A stretch of 64,000 nt of DNA, from positions 62,001-126,000 of the forward strand of contig JAIWNI010000038.1 of assembly GCA_025331435.1 (NCBI GenBank). Direction: 5' to 3'. The first letter of the stretch is position 1. Each line of letters starts with the position of its first letter. The translations under genes and the position numbers were made by a program. Below are positions 24,237 to 35,771 of this stretch, piece by piece. The notes beneath the pieces were generated by a model, which saw nothing but the letters and a program-made list of their open reading frames with translations, was not told the DNA's origin and did not search any database. The DNA comes from Choanephora cucurbitarum. Its lineage: Eukaryota > Mucoromycota > Mucoromycetes > Mucorales > Choanephoraceae.

Positions 24237-24652
24237 TATTTATATCAAAGCTTTCTCATCTAAAGAGAAGAGAATATACCTTTTCCCGCCCTCTTCTCAT
24301 CTCTCTTTCTTTCTTTCTATTTCCTTTTCTTTTCCTCTCCTTTATTATTCTGGAATAAATATCAGCCTCTGAAGAAAATGTTTTCTTCGATGATCGAAAT
24401 CCTTCTAATTTTACAATGATTATAATTTTAATTCCAATCAATAGTTTTGTGCAGATCTCAAGATCATCAACTAAAAAGCGATTTTCTATTAAAAATATCT
24501 TACAGGCAATGTTTTATTTCAATTTTTTTTTGTATGGAAAAAAATGAGGAAATGATTAACAAAAGAAAAAAAAAAGAGAGGAAAGGTGTATGTGAGTGTG
24601 TGGGTGTGTCTATTTAGGTCATATCGAAAAGCAAGCAATATATATGTATATT
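24237..24652. other. intergenic between convergent stop codons
   Basis: About 415 bp shared 3' region of the LON/RING gene and UTP17. T/C-rich and A/G-rich tracts only. Confidence 0.5.
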
Positions 24653-27494
24653 TTACCAATCAATGTTAGAAGGATCTTCTTCGTCAGAGTCTTCATCAGA
24701 AGAAGAGTCTTGTATGATGGCTTTGGCTACCATAGGTTTTTGTTCTATAATGATCGATTAACAAGCCATAAATGGTAATTAAACTTTAAGTGTTACCTAA
24801 TGTTTGATTAAAGAAGTTATTTAGTTGAGGGAAATCTTGTTGAGCAGATGCTGTGATATTGTCTTGTAAGAAAAAGAGTGATTCCTTTTCGTCTTGACGT
24901 TGCGTTTGCTCGTCTTGTTCATCTAATTCCATAGCTTGTGTGTCAGCTAATTCTTCAGTTGGTTCAAGGCGAAGTTGCATCAGTGTAGACATGAAACTAT
25001 CAAACAGGCTATCCACACCAGGCAAGACATGACTTGGTGCAGAAAGTCCAGAGAGATCACCGTCTTCTCTACGTCTTGTAGTCTTTTTGTTGGCAGACAT
25101 GGCTTCTTCACGCATGGCCTGAGCTGTCTTGAGTCGGATACGCATCTGTTCATCTGTCTCGCGTTCAGTCTCACGTTTACCATACATGTCATTCAACAAG
25201 TTGGTTTCAGGTGCATTGTCCAACAACATTTGAGACTCTTTCTTGCTCACGGCTAGTGCTGTGTCACGCGCCTTGACGACATGCAATGCAATTTCATACT
25301 TGTTATTAAGGCAGAGAAGTGTGCTGGTACGTTGCTCTGTATCACTGTTTTCTCGTGAAAGCCAGGCAATGGACAGACATGTGTCATCTAAATGCTGCAA
25401 AGCAAGAGGTGTAGGGGTCTTGGGGTCAAATACAGTCACTCGTGCTTGGTTGGTACGAGCATGGTTGCGGACAACTGCAAATTGATGTGAGGCAGTATCG
25501 ACCGCAAGGTGATCGATAGTCATCTTATAACTCCACCATACTTTGCAGGTCAGCAAATTCCAAACATACAGGTGTGATTTAGACTTGACGACCAAAAATG
25601 GAGATGGATCACCCAAAAAGTTAAGCTGCTCAATATCTTCTGGGTTAGGTTGTGCCAAGACAGCCTGAATTGAATTCAAATAGGGATCCCAGATAGTGAT
25701 GGCCTGACCAAAGGCAACAGCAAGGATACTACCATCTTCTGAAAAACTGACAGCACTAGGTGCACTATCACGATAGACACCGACTGAACGACAAATCCAG
25801 GCTGCTTCACCATTGGTATAGGCACGACCTAGATCAGTGCTCAAGTTCCATACCTTGAATGTCTTATCCTTCGATGTTGTGATGGCCATGGGTCCTTGAC
25901 GAGAGACAGGGTTGAAGGTGAGTGAGGTAATAGGCTTAGAATGAGGATAATCAACACGCGTATGAAGTTTGTAAGCCTGGGTATCAGGGTCCCAACGCCA
26001 AAACTTGAGAAACAGTTCAGGTGTGGTGATTTTGTCATCACGCATATCGACTGTAGCCATCCATTCACCTGTAGGCAAGAATGCTACATGAGCCACATGA
26101 GCATGCACGATTTCCTTTTCGCCTGAACGCACAATACGGTTCATGGGGACAACTTCTAGATCCATCACATGGCTATCGGCAACTGCATCATAGAACTGAA
26201 GACTACCTTGAACACCATTCAGGACAACATGGTGGTTGCGTGGCTCGACAATCAAGCCAGTTGAGAGAGGGTTGTGTGCATGGTGACCGGCAGCTTGAGC
26301 GTACTGAAGGCCCTGAATGACCTGCTCAATGCTCTGTGTGATACTGTTGACCAAACGAATTGAGTTATCGTCCAGGCCAACACAATAGAAGCGATGGTTA
26401 GGTGAGATACGAATAGAGGCAATGCTGCCACCTAAACGAGGTAAGAATTGTTTGTGTCCTGTCTCCAACTGCCAAATGACCATAACAGCTTCCTCGCCAC
26501 CTGACAACAAGTAAGAACCGTCTGCCATGAAGGTGAGACAACGGACAGGCAGATGATGCCAATGGTTGATGGATCGAATATGTTGCTTTTCGTCTTCAAG
26601 GTGGTAGTTGGCAATATGTGTGATCTTACCAGAACGATCACCTACACTCAAAGTGGGCTTAAAGGGGTGAAATTTAAGCACAGTCACTTGTTCAACAAAG
26701 ATGTGCTGTTTGAACTGAGTCTCGGGTACATCCTCTGATTCATTGTTGACAGGCCAGAGATAGACTTTAAATCGTGCACCCATAGCAAGCCATTGACCAT
26801 CCTCTGTAATATCAATTGATGTACAATCTCTTAATGAACAAATACGACGCATATGTGTTGATTGCTCCTCTTCATCAAATGAAAAACGATAGACAACTGT
26901 ATTGTCGGCTGTTTTATCTATCATACCCCCAAAAAAACATATCAGTCAAAATATCACATATCGTGTCCTCTCTGTTCTAACCTTCTTCCTCATTTGAGTT
27001 GACAACAAGGTAGGCATGGTTTGTTTGTTTTGGTGACATGACCATATGCTCAATAGGAGCGTTCACGTTGTATGTCTTTAATAAGATATCGTCATTGTAA
27101 TCCCATAATTTAATAGTACCATCCAAACTAGCTGTGTAAAGTTGCAAGGGATTCTTTGGATTCAAGACAACGCAGGTGATTTTGTTGTTGTGTCCGCCTG
27201 AAGCAACTGACTGAGATATGACTTTGACAACGGCACCAGTGGCCATGCTGTAGATCTTGACATTAGATCCTACTGCAGAGAACAAGTACCTATAATTTTT
27301 AAAGTTCAACACCTACACCATTAAATAAAAAACTTTTGAAATAGGACTTACTTGGAGTCTTTGGTGAACTCGACAGGATATTGTGATATATTACCACCTG
27401 CAGTGTTTGTATGAACAATTTGGTTAGGTGACACATACTTTTTAGGTTGTTCAGTTGTCTTTGCAGTTGTTGTCTTTTTTGTAGCTGTAGGCAT
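24653..27494 (-). CDS. UTP17: U3 snoRNP / t-UTP component UTP17 (WDR75, Nan1)
   Basis: WD-repeat protein of the t-UTP subcomplex in the small-subunit processome, needed for pre-rRNA transcription and 18S processing in the nucleolus. Minus-strand exons 27494-27352, 27289-26982, 26917-24797 and 24744-24653 join in phase to about 887 residues, close to WDR75 size. Two beta-propellers cover residues about 45-700: for example VLNPKNPLQLYTASLDGTIK then LWD, FMADGSYLLSGGEEAVMVIW, and ITTSKDKTFKVWNL. The C-terminal tail is helical and acidic, ending in DSSSDEDSDEEDPSNIDW, typical of nucleolar proteins. Start at 27494 gives a short threonine/lysine-rich head. Other ribosome-assembly genes lie in this block (LTV1, eL43). 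Confidence 0.9.
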
Positions 27495-28179
27495 CTCGGA
27501 TTAGATCAGTTCGATAAGTAATGAGACAGAAAAGAAGAAGAAGAAACACACACACACACGCACAAAGATAAAGAGAAAATGAGAAGGATAGAAGAATATG
27601 TGTCTGTTTAGAGTAAGAATGAGTTGGTTTTGGTTCTTTCTCTTGTTCGTTTTCTCTATTTACTAGAGAAAAAATAGTTTGCTTGACATTCATTCAACCT
27701 TTTTTTTTTTCGAGAGTTGTGACGGCCAGCGGTCACAAAATGTATGCCATTTTTTTCTCTTAAAGAAAATCACAGCATAAATCAAAGAGATAAAAGAAGG
27801 TTATATGAAGAAGAGTAATTGGCATCTTTGATTATTTTTGTCGACCAAGGCCCTACATAGGCACATGTGTAAACATACGAAACACTTGGTGATTTATGAA
27901 TTGGCTTTGCTTGATTAGGTTCCAGGACTCTATCTCCAGCTTAAATACAGTTGTATACGTTGTTGAAAGTGAAGTGCTCCAACATCACATTAACCTCTTT
28001 AGATGGGCTAAAATAGTATAATGAAGCGGATACTCTCCATTCATTTTGAATCTCATAAAGTGCTATCTTGAAGTGCATTTTGTACTACCTTGCTTTTTTT
28101 TTCTATTTCAACAAAAAATAAAATAAACGATTGACTTGAAATTTCTTTCTTTCATTTTTTTTCTTTCTTCTTAGAAAAC
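27495..28179. other. divergent promoter region of UTP17 and PRCC-like gene
   Basis: About 685 bp between divergent starts. Contains T-rich tracts near 27700 and 28090-28170 flanking the two starts. A CA repeat (27547-27560) lies close to the UTP17 start. No gene seen. Confidence 0.5.
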
Positions 28180-29262
28180 ATGTCGTTAGTTAACTATGGA
28201 AGCTCAGATAGTTCAGACGATGAATCCAACACACCGCAACAAGTAAAGCGTAGTTTAGAGACACAGAAAAAGAAGACAGTCTATGTCGACTTGCCTACAC
28301 AAGACGAGGAAGAAGAAGAACATCGACCTAAGCGAACAAAAATCACTTCAGGTTTAGGCCTGGCTGATCTATTACCTGCACCCAAAAACAATCATGCACG
28401 TCCACCAGTTACAAAGACAACAACAGACACAGCCTTTTTGCCTCATGCATTAGCCAAGAAAAAGTTAAAAGAAAAGACAAAGGAAGAAGCGGGTTTAGAC
28501 GAAGAAGAAAAGAAAGAAGAAGACGAGAAAGAAGAAGCAGAAGAGGAAGTAACACCATCATCTTATACAGGTCCATTCTTTCGCTTCGGAAAATCACTAA
28601 AAGAAAAAGAACCTGAAGGACCTACTGTCTTGCCTGCATTAGGCCCTACTTCTTCCGTTCATTTACCCGAGGAAGAAGAACATGAAGAAGAAGAAGAAGG
28701 CATGGCAGCAGTTGATGTATATGCTTATGACCCAAATGCCATGTATTCAACTGATCCTTCTGTTTATTATCAATACCAACAACAAGAACAAGAAGAACAG
28801 GTAAATGGAGTTTTTTTTTTTAATAGTAGGTGTTACTCCTTTTATTCATTTAGTATGTTTATAGTTTTCAGGTATACCAGGTATAAAGGAATCCAATGCA
28901 CAAATTAAGGATGTCAATCAACGAGATATCTTGCCCTCCAATGAATGGAGAGAACAACACGCCTTAACGGCTACTCCTAAATTCGACCATGGTATATCTG
29001 TAAGTTTTAATAAGAGAGGAGGCAGGTAGCTTTTAAAATTCTTAATGTTTTGAATCTATTAGATGCAAGCATCCAAATTGCAGATGAAAAAGAACAATAT
29101 CATGGCCTTAGCAGCTCATGCTATTAATAACCAAGACAAATTAGATGAAATGTTTGCTGCCAACAAAAAGACAAGACGTGAGGCAGCTAAGAAATATGGT
29201 AAATTTTCTTATATTGGAATTGTTGACATATTCATTGACCAAGCAATTTATTAGGTTTTTGA
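28180..29262 (+). CDS. PRCC-like nuclear protein (splicing/mitotic checkpoint associated)
   Basis: Homolog of PRCC, a nuclear protein associated with splicing factors and reported to bind MAD2B in mammals. Exons 28180-28800, 28865-28999, 29063-29198 and 29255-29262 join in phase to about 310 residues. The N-terminus (MSLVNYGSSDSSDDE) is the classic PRCC beginning. A long acidic/lysine-rich low-complexity middle follows. The C-terminal PRCC block reads NQRDILPSNEWREQ, then KNNIMALAAHAINNQDKLDE, AANKKTRREAAKKYGF. The last exon contributes only eight bases, completing the GF and the stop; without it the conserved KYGF end would be lost. Divergent from UTP17. Mixed E/K tracts are encoded by GAA/GAG-rich DNA. 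Confidence 0.85.
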
Positions 29263-29445
29263 CCAAGTAATAATAATAAATATATAAGCATATAGAAAAG
29301 CACAACACTCTATATATATATATGTGTGTGTGTATCTATAGAGAGAGAGAAAGAAACTTTATCTCTAACTCTTTTTCTTTTTTTTTTCTTATTTTTTTCT
29401 TATTCTTCTTCTTCAGTTCTATACATTATTTTCTCTAATTGTCAT

Positions 29446-30558
29446 ATGTTTGTATATGACATGGTTGCTTCAACAGCTTGTACAACAGTACCGACTACAA
29501 CAAGACGTCTTCGAAGTTTGCATTTACCTTCTTCTTCAAGTACAACAGAACTTAGTCGGAGATTTAACAGTCTAAGACGGTCGGCAAATAGTTCTAATCC
29601 TACTTTTCACCATGCAACCACCTCTCCCATATCTCCTCTCACCACCTGTTCTCCTCCACCTCCTGCCCCTTCTAAACCATCTACCACATCAAAAGTACGT
29701 ATCAAACTAGTACCGAATGTAGGTATTGCCAACCGTTGTTTTGTATTTGATGTGGTAGATCGAGAGTTAGAGAGAGGAGGGCCTGTTCTTAAATTAGGCC
29801 GTTATTCTGACCGAACCATTGTGTCGGACCGACTTTCATTTAAAAGTAAAGTTGTCAGTCGATATCATGCAGAGATATGGTTATCTGATATCGATGGTAA
29901 GGTAAATAAACTTTTCTCAAAAAATAAAAACACTCGAATTCACAATCCAACTTAGATTTATATCAAAGACTCTGGTTCATCCAGTGGTACATTTGTCAAT
30001 CATATTCGCTTGACGGCAGCCAATACTGAAAGTACAAGCCCGCATGAGATTATGGATGGTGATCTGATTCAATTAGGCGTGGATTACAAGGGAGGCATTG
30101 AGCCTATGTATCGAGCTGTCAGGATGCGTTTGGAAGTCAACCGTCAAGAGGTGAATGCCAATTATCGTTTAACTGCCTTTCAACAACAAATACATTCAAA
30201 AGAAGAAGACATTCAAGAGTGTTGTATCTGTCTCTATTGCATTGCACCCTCTCAAGCCTTGTTTATTGCGCCTTGTTCTCATGTCTATCATTATCGATGT
30301 CTTCGACCTCTGTTGGCACAGAACTATCCGGGTTTCTCTTGTCCGTTATGTAGGGCCTATTCCAATCTAGAGGCCAGTGTGGCTTTGGAAGAAAGCGATG
30401 TCTTGCAGATGTTGGGGCGTACGCCTGCCTTGATTGTCACTTCTTCAGAAGAAGAGTCTGAGGATAATTGTCCTCTGGTCATTCAAAATCTTGCTCGTCA
30501 TCAACGAGAAAAAACTGTATTAGATGAAGAAAATCAACAAGTGTTGTATCAACAATAA
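29446..30558 (+). CDS. FHA-RING E3 ubiquitin ligase, Dma1/CHFR type
   Basis: Fungal Dma-type ligases act in the spindle-position and septin checkpoints. Exons 29446-29901 and 29956-30558 give about 352 residues. A serine/threonine-rich N-terminus precedes an FHA phosphothreonine-binding domain at about residues 95-225 ([25 protein letters not shown], then across the intron [14 protein letters not shown]). A RING-H2 finger follows at about 240-285 ([34 protein letters not shown]). The start could also be the second in-frame ATG at 29461; the reading frame extends upstream to 29326, but that part is translated T-rich leader. Stop-to-stop distance to the convergent Trm4 gene is 131 bp. Confidence 0.9.
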
Positions 30559-30689
30559 ACTGTTTTAAGGCATTACTTTTATTATCATTAGCAAAAAAGA
30601 AAAAAAAATAGTGTCAACTCTTCTTTTTTCTTGTAAAAAAAGGGGGGGGGGAAATTATGTACATTGCAATCTAAAGAAGAAAAAAAGTT
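30559..30689. other. short convergent 3' region with a G10 homopolymer
   Basis: 131 bp between the Dma1-like and Trm4 stops. It contains an A-run directly followed by ten G residues at about 30642-30651, unusual in this AT-rich DNA. Confidence 0.6.
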
Positions 30690-33091
30690 TTATTCAGTTC
30701 CTGGTGCCTCAGTTTCTTCGCTAACAGCAGTAGCAGCATCTTGTTGTTCACGAAGTGCTTGATGTTCAGTGGACTTCTTGATAAGATGTTCCGGTGTAGT
30801 TTCAGGTATGATATCAAAAATACGTTGACAGAGAGATCGTTTATCTTTCTTGTTCAACAAGACGTTCATTGAATTCTTTCCTTTCCAGACAGGCAAAATC
30901 AAAGGCACACTCAAGACCTCTTTGTCTTCTGACTCGGCCTGAACAATACAACAACCACTTTCAATCTGACGAAGGTGTTCTACAGCATCTTGAGGGAACT
31001 GATCCAAGGTAGGGAAAGCCTCAACCAACAACACTTTAAGGGAAGCCATATCGATCGTCACACGGCGTTGATCGTTCACTACATTGTTCAAGATAGGCAA
31101 ACCCTCAGATGTGAGTCTGAAGGGACAGGCCTCTACAGGAGAGGACTGACGAACAAAGAGACGGACACCTGTATTGACGGTATTGAGACGATGGAACTCT
31201 CTTGACTCTAGCACACGCTTGATGGAGCTCGAGACAAAGTAGAGACTACGACCCTTGGCTTGACCATCTGAACGCAACAAGAATTGGTCTCGGGGGAAAG
31301 AGGGATCGAGGCCGTAGAACTGAGTGATTTCATCCAGATCGGCAGAATTGGAAGGCAGCATCTCAAAGGGAGCTTCCTTGATACCAGGTACATCACGCTT
31401 AGGCTTACTTTCAAATGGCTTGATCTCCTCAGTCTTGACCTTCTTGCTAGGTTCTTCCTCAGCCACAGTTTCTTCATTAGCACGCTTGGTGGTATCCAAT
31501 TGCATTTCTTCTTCCTTTTCCTTTTGTTCATCTACAGGGTTGATATGTTGACCTTCCTGAAGAGCAACGGCAATACGATCAGCAGCTGTCAAGGGTGCTA
31601 CCTTCTCAAAGACGGCCACAAAGAAACCACCTGTATCCTGTTGATGAGGGTAGATACGAAGACAACGCTCAAGGTGCATACGATCTGCTTCTTCTTTGGT
31701 GGGAGGGAAAGTACTCTTGGGATGCTTCTTACGGGATCGTTCGTCCTGAATGTCCTCTACAGATTCAATCCAGACACCCTCCTTGCTCATCACCTTCCAG
31801 TCTCTCAAACCTTCACGACGCTTCAATTCAGGCAATTGATCAGAGACGTCCAACAGACGAATGGCTCCCTTAGTCTGACGCAAGACTTCAGCGACCACAG
31901 CTTCGTTTTCAATAGGGTTGAAAGAACAAGTGGAATAGACGATACGTCCACCCACCTTGACGAGTTGACAACCACGAGCAAAGATTTGAACTTGAGTGGA
32001 ATGAAGTTGAAGACCATCAGAGGCCTTCCAGTTGGTCCAGATCTTTTCGTTCTTACGGATAGTACCATCACCACTACAGGGTACATCACACAAGACACGA
32101 TCAAATTGCCATGTCTGAGCCTTTCCTTCACCATGAGGGATATGGATGTTGGGGAAATGAGCACCGTCATGGTTGGTGGCCATAAAGCAAGGGGATTGAA
32201 GTCGCTTGGACTGATGGACCAACATATGACTACGCTTGTAATCAGCATCATTAGCAACCACTAAACCGGTAGGCATCTCATTCAATCGGTCGTTGGAATG
32301 AACAGCCTCAATGATCTGAGCCGTCTTGGATCCAGGAGCAGCACACATATCCAATACCCATTGATGAGGTTGAATGTCCATCAAGAGAGGGGGTACCATA
32401 CTGACTGCTTCTTGACGACTGATATTACCCTACAACTCTGTCAGTCAAAAAAACTTCATTTTCTTAACTCATCAATACTTTACTGCTTCTGTTTCAGTCA
32501 CCATGAACTTGTGGAACTTTTGAAATTCAGGCGATTTCTTGATCACTAGACGAGGTGCATTGACCTGCCAACCCAAATGATCAGGGTACCAAGGCAAAGG
32601 TCGAGGAGGCTCAATCTTGACACCATCAATCATGACATTTTGCATGTTGGGCACATAAGTCTTCTCGACCACCTTCAAGATTTCCATGGCCGTACTATAG
32701 AATAGAGTAATAGGTAAACGAATCGAACAAGATGAGCTTTAGTATTGCTTTACGTCTTATTGCCTGTGATACGGAAAGTACTAGGCAAGATGGTCTTGAT
32801 GAATTCATAGAACTGATCAAATTCTTCTGCAGGTAAAATGTTTTGTTTCTAGACAACAATAAGTGATTGAGACATCAGACAGGTCGATTGTACTTTACTT
32901 GGTAATATTCCTTGAATGCAGCATTGTCTCTTTCGATCTCGGCAAAGGGGTTACGTTCATCAAAGAACTTTTGCTTTGAATCACCTTGTTCAGACTGTAA
33001 AATCATGAGCCATTGTACCAATCCCATCTTTTGATCTTTTTACCTTCTTTTGACCTTTATTGGCACCACGTCTCTTTTTACCAAATCCCAT
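30690..33091 (-). CDS. TRM4: tRNA (cytosine-5) methyltransferase Trm4/NSUN2
   Basis: Methylates C5 of cytosines in tRNA (positions 34, 40, 48, 49, 50 depending on tRNA) using S-adenosylmethionine, mainly in the nucleus. Minus-strand exons 33091-33044, 32994-32899, 32848-32754, 32694-32484 and 32429-30690 join in phase to about 729 residues, between the yeast and human lengths. Visible are the basic start MGFGKKRRGANKG, TFRITGNKT, ETEAGNISRQEAVSM (made by a splice), the SAM loop VLDMCAAPGSKTAQ, motif IV CDVPCSGDGT with one conserved cysteine, and motif VI YSTCSFNPIENE with the catalytic cysteine. A C-terminal RNA-binding region follows. It shares a 118-bp divergent promoter with the transporter gene. 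Confidence 0.95.
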
Positions 33092-33209
33092 GTTGAGAAA
33101 AAAGAAAGATCAATTTAATCAAAAAAAAAAAGTTTTTCTATAGCGGCCATTGAAACAAAGACAAACTGCATTTTGACAAGACGCCAAACCTTTTTAATTT
33201 TTTTTTGTC

Positions 33210-34539
33210 ATGTATAATCTGATGAACATCAATCGTGAGATGATGTACATTGCCTTTCATCAAGTGATGTTCTTGATGACTGGCTTATCTACCACTTTAG
33301 GCACACAATGGTTATTTTATCATAAAGCAGCTAGTAAATAAAAACAATATGTAACCTATTCATCCATAAGCATTGATAAATACGCTCTAAAAAGCGGGTG
33401 ATAGTTATTTAGCTCAGTTATCTCAATATCTTGGTATGGTCATGGTTGGATTATTGATACCCATCTTATTAAGGAATAAACAAAAGGCCTATCAACGATT
33501 AAATCAAGAAGATGATGATCAAGTGGCTATGGTAATCGAGTGTATTGACACAACTGTAACCTATGCTAAACCTTATTGTTAGACAACACTCCCATCTGTA
33601 CCTGAACAAGAACCCTCCAAATATATAGAAGGACCTATGCCTTATCGATCTGTTATGAAATTAGCTGTTTTAGATGTATTTGCTAATTTCTGTGTCACTG
33701 TTGGTTTTGCTATTGTGGGCAGTGGTGTAAAAAAAAAAAAAAGATAGCCTTCTACAGAGAGTAATGACATTGTCTCTTTATTTTAGATGTACCAAGTGAT
33801 CTATAGTAGTGTTGTCATTTGGTGTGCTATCTTGACTTGGTTTTTGATGAACCGAACATTATCTAGAGTTCAATGGGTGGCTATCTTTGGTACAAGTGCA
33901 GGTCTGGCCCTCAGTTCATTCGGTGACTTTTCAGTGGAGACAGAGACTGGATCTCTCTTGTTGTTTGGTACCCTAATGACCTTGGGTGGTACCTTTTTCT
34001 ACTGTACAGTACCCTCAGTTATGTTCTAGGCAATGACTAAACCTTCTTTTTACTTATAGCATGTGTCTATGTCTATTCAGACTATATCATGTCTCAACAA
34101 AAGCCACCTCCATTAGCAGCCCGTGTCTGTTTCACGACAGGCATCTATACCTCTTGTATTTCATGTGTCTGGATAGGCATCTATACTCTCCCTCGTTTCT
34201 CTCAACTGATTCAGCCTACAGCTCCTCTAGAGACAGTGATAGGCATGTATCTGATGGTCAGTCTGTCCAATGCCTGTCATTCATGGAACTATTATGAGCT
34301 GATTGATCGAACAGGCAGTGTGGCCACAGGTATCCTTCAAGGTCTTCGTGCTGTCTTGATCTATGTGATTAGTGATGCTTGGTATTGTTCAAGTGATCCA
34401 GCTCAATGTAAGTGTGTCTATAGTATATAGCATGTATATAGACTCATACGTATCCTATGTAGGTTTTACTCCTTATAAAGGCCTTGGTTCTATGCTTGTT
34501 ATTGGCTGTGTACTTTTATTTACCGTAGGTCGTAAATAA
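33210..34539 (+). CDS. drug/metabolite-transporter superfamily protein (SLC35F6-like)
   Basis: Multi-pass membrane transporter of the EamA/SLC35 fold. Exons 33210-33333, 33413-33531, 33583-33726, 33787-34003, 34060-34407 and 34463-34539 join in phase to about 342 residues. About ten hydrophobic segments can be read, beginning MYIAFHQVMFLMTGLSTTLG and including MVMVGLLIPILL, LDVFANFCVTVGFAIVGSG, MYQVIYSSVVIWCAILTWFL, GLGSMLVIGCVLLFTVG. The phrase after segment 4 (LSRVQWVAIFGTSAGLALSS) is the family's typical N-L-RVQW loop. Substrate unknown; nucleotide-sugar transport cannot be claimed. The start at 33210 gives MYNLMNINREMMY; an internal Met could also serve. Next gene begins 54 bp downstream on the same strand. 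Confidence 0.8.
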
Positions 34540-34593
34540 TAATAAAAAAAAATTTTCCTCTTGATTTTTTTCTTTTCTTTTCTTTTCTGAATA

Positions 34594-35667
34594 ATGACAC
34601 CTTTTCAAGAATGGCAAATAGCCTTTATTTATGCATTTAGTGTTACTTTTCAGACACTTGAATCCCCTTTATTCTATAGATTACCCTTATTTACACCTTT
34701 TGTAAGCAACCTAACTACTTGTATCACTTGTTTCTAAATGATAGTAATAGGAATTAACACAAGCAATTGAGTTAGAAGAGAGTGAATTGATTCATCAGAT
34801 TATCTGTGCCAGTCTAGGCAACTGTCTTAATCGTAAACACCCAGTAGAGTAAATGAAAGCAGCTATACCTTCTCGGAGCATATGAGTGTAAGGATATCTA
34901 AAAGAAAAAGTATCTTTAGATCTTATAAAGTGGCATTTCAACAATTAGTTCAAGAAAAGATAAAATCATTCGATATCGACCTGACTCTCAATCCACTCAC
35001 CAAACAACCCTTTAAGGCACTCCCTATAGACACAAAAGTAAGTTTCAGACTAGATATGATGACGTGTTGACGCTCAACCGTTCTTGAAAGCTCTATCTAT
35101 TACAATGTTTAATTGAATGGCAATTACAAGACAGTCAAGCGATTAAACAGAACATTTCAAATGCTACCTATACACTCTCGCCTATTGGTACAGACAGTAA
35201 AAAGCGTCTCTATTGGCAATTTGGAGGTAACATCTCTTTCTTTTTAGTGACAGTTTGAATGTTACACTCATATTGGATCTTGTATAGAATCCTGTTGGAT
35301 TTGGAGAGAGAAACCGCATGCAAAGCAACGGTTGAGTGACTGGGAAACAGTCTGTAGAGATAAAGACTCCTTGACTGCATTAGTCAACAGTCTATCTGAT
35401 CAACAGGCAGCTGAACGTCGATTAAGACAGTATATTATAGAACATCTGTATGATTTGGCTGATGAAGAAGAAAAGAAGCGACAGAGAAAAGAACGTGCTG
35501 AATTGCGTAAATCAATGCCTATCATCATAACTACACCACAACTCAGATCAAGACACCGTGTAAACTATAACTATGACCCTATGTTAGAAATTGAACAAGA
35601 TGAAGATGAAGTCAGTAAGCCAGAGACTACACCTACACGTTGGAGTCAACGACTTAAAAAGGAATAA
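34594..35667 (+). CDS. DDT/WHIM-domain chromatin-remodelling factor (CECR2-like N-terminal module)
   Basis: Likely partner of an ISWI-type remodeller. Exons 34594-34701, 34751-34848, 34920-35037, 35091-35226 and 35288-35667 join in phase to about 279 residues. The N-terminal DDT-like part starts EWQIAFIYAFSVTF and has TQAIELEESELIHQIICASL. A helical WHIM1-like part reads ALPIDTKLYLLQCLIEWQLQ. The WHIM2/WSD-like phrase is IGTDSKKRLYWQFGESCWIW. The order and spacing match the first third of CECR2. No bromodomain or PHD finger follows, and the protein ends in a basic tail after an acidic patch. The third intron boundary (34849-34919) was chosen because it alone restores the SYKVAFQQLV block in frame. 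Confidence 0.7.
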
Positions 35668-35771
35668 ATTTTTGCATAAACCACTGCTGAGTTTGAACTA
35701 CTTTTTTTTTTCTCTCTATCTTTGTTTTTTTTTCTGCTTCCATTCTAGATCAAAAGGACGATTTGTTGACA

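Noticed and set aside
29326..29445. Upstream ATG extension of the FHA-RING gene
   Set aside because: The extension is translated poly-T/C leader (Phe/Leu/Ser-rich) and lies before the natural start at 29446. It looks like UTR, not a signal peptide.
31284..32264. 326-codon plus-strand ORF opposite Trm4
   Set aside because: It is the complement of the well-conserved methyltransferase exon and has no domain signal. The minus strand explains the DNA.
32700..33050. Possible CRISPR-like or tandem repeat arrays anywhere in the window
   Set aside because: No regularly spaced direct repeats were found. Repeats seen are microsatellites or transposon parts, and the genome is eukaryotic.
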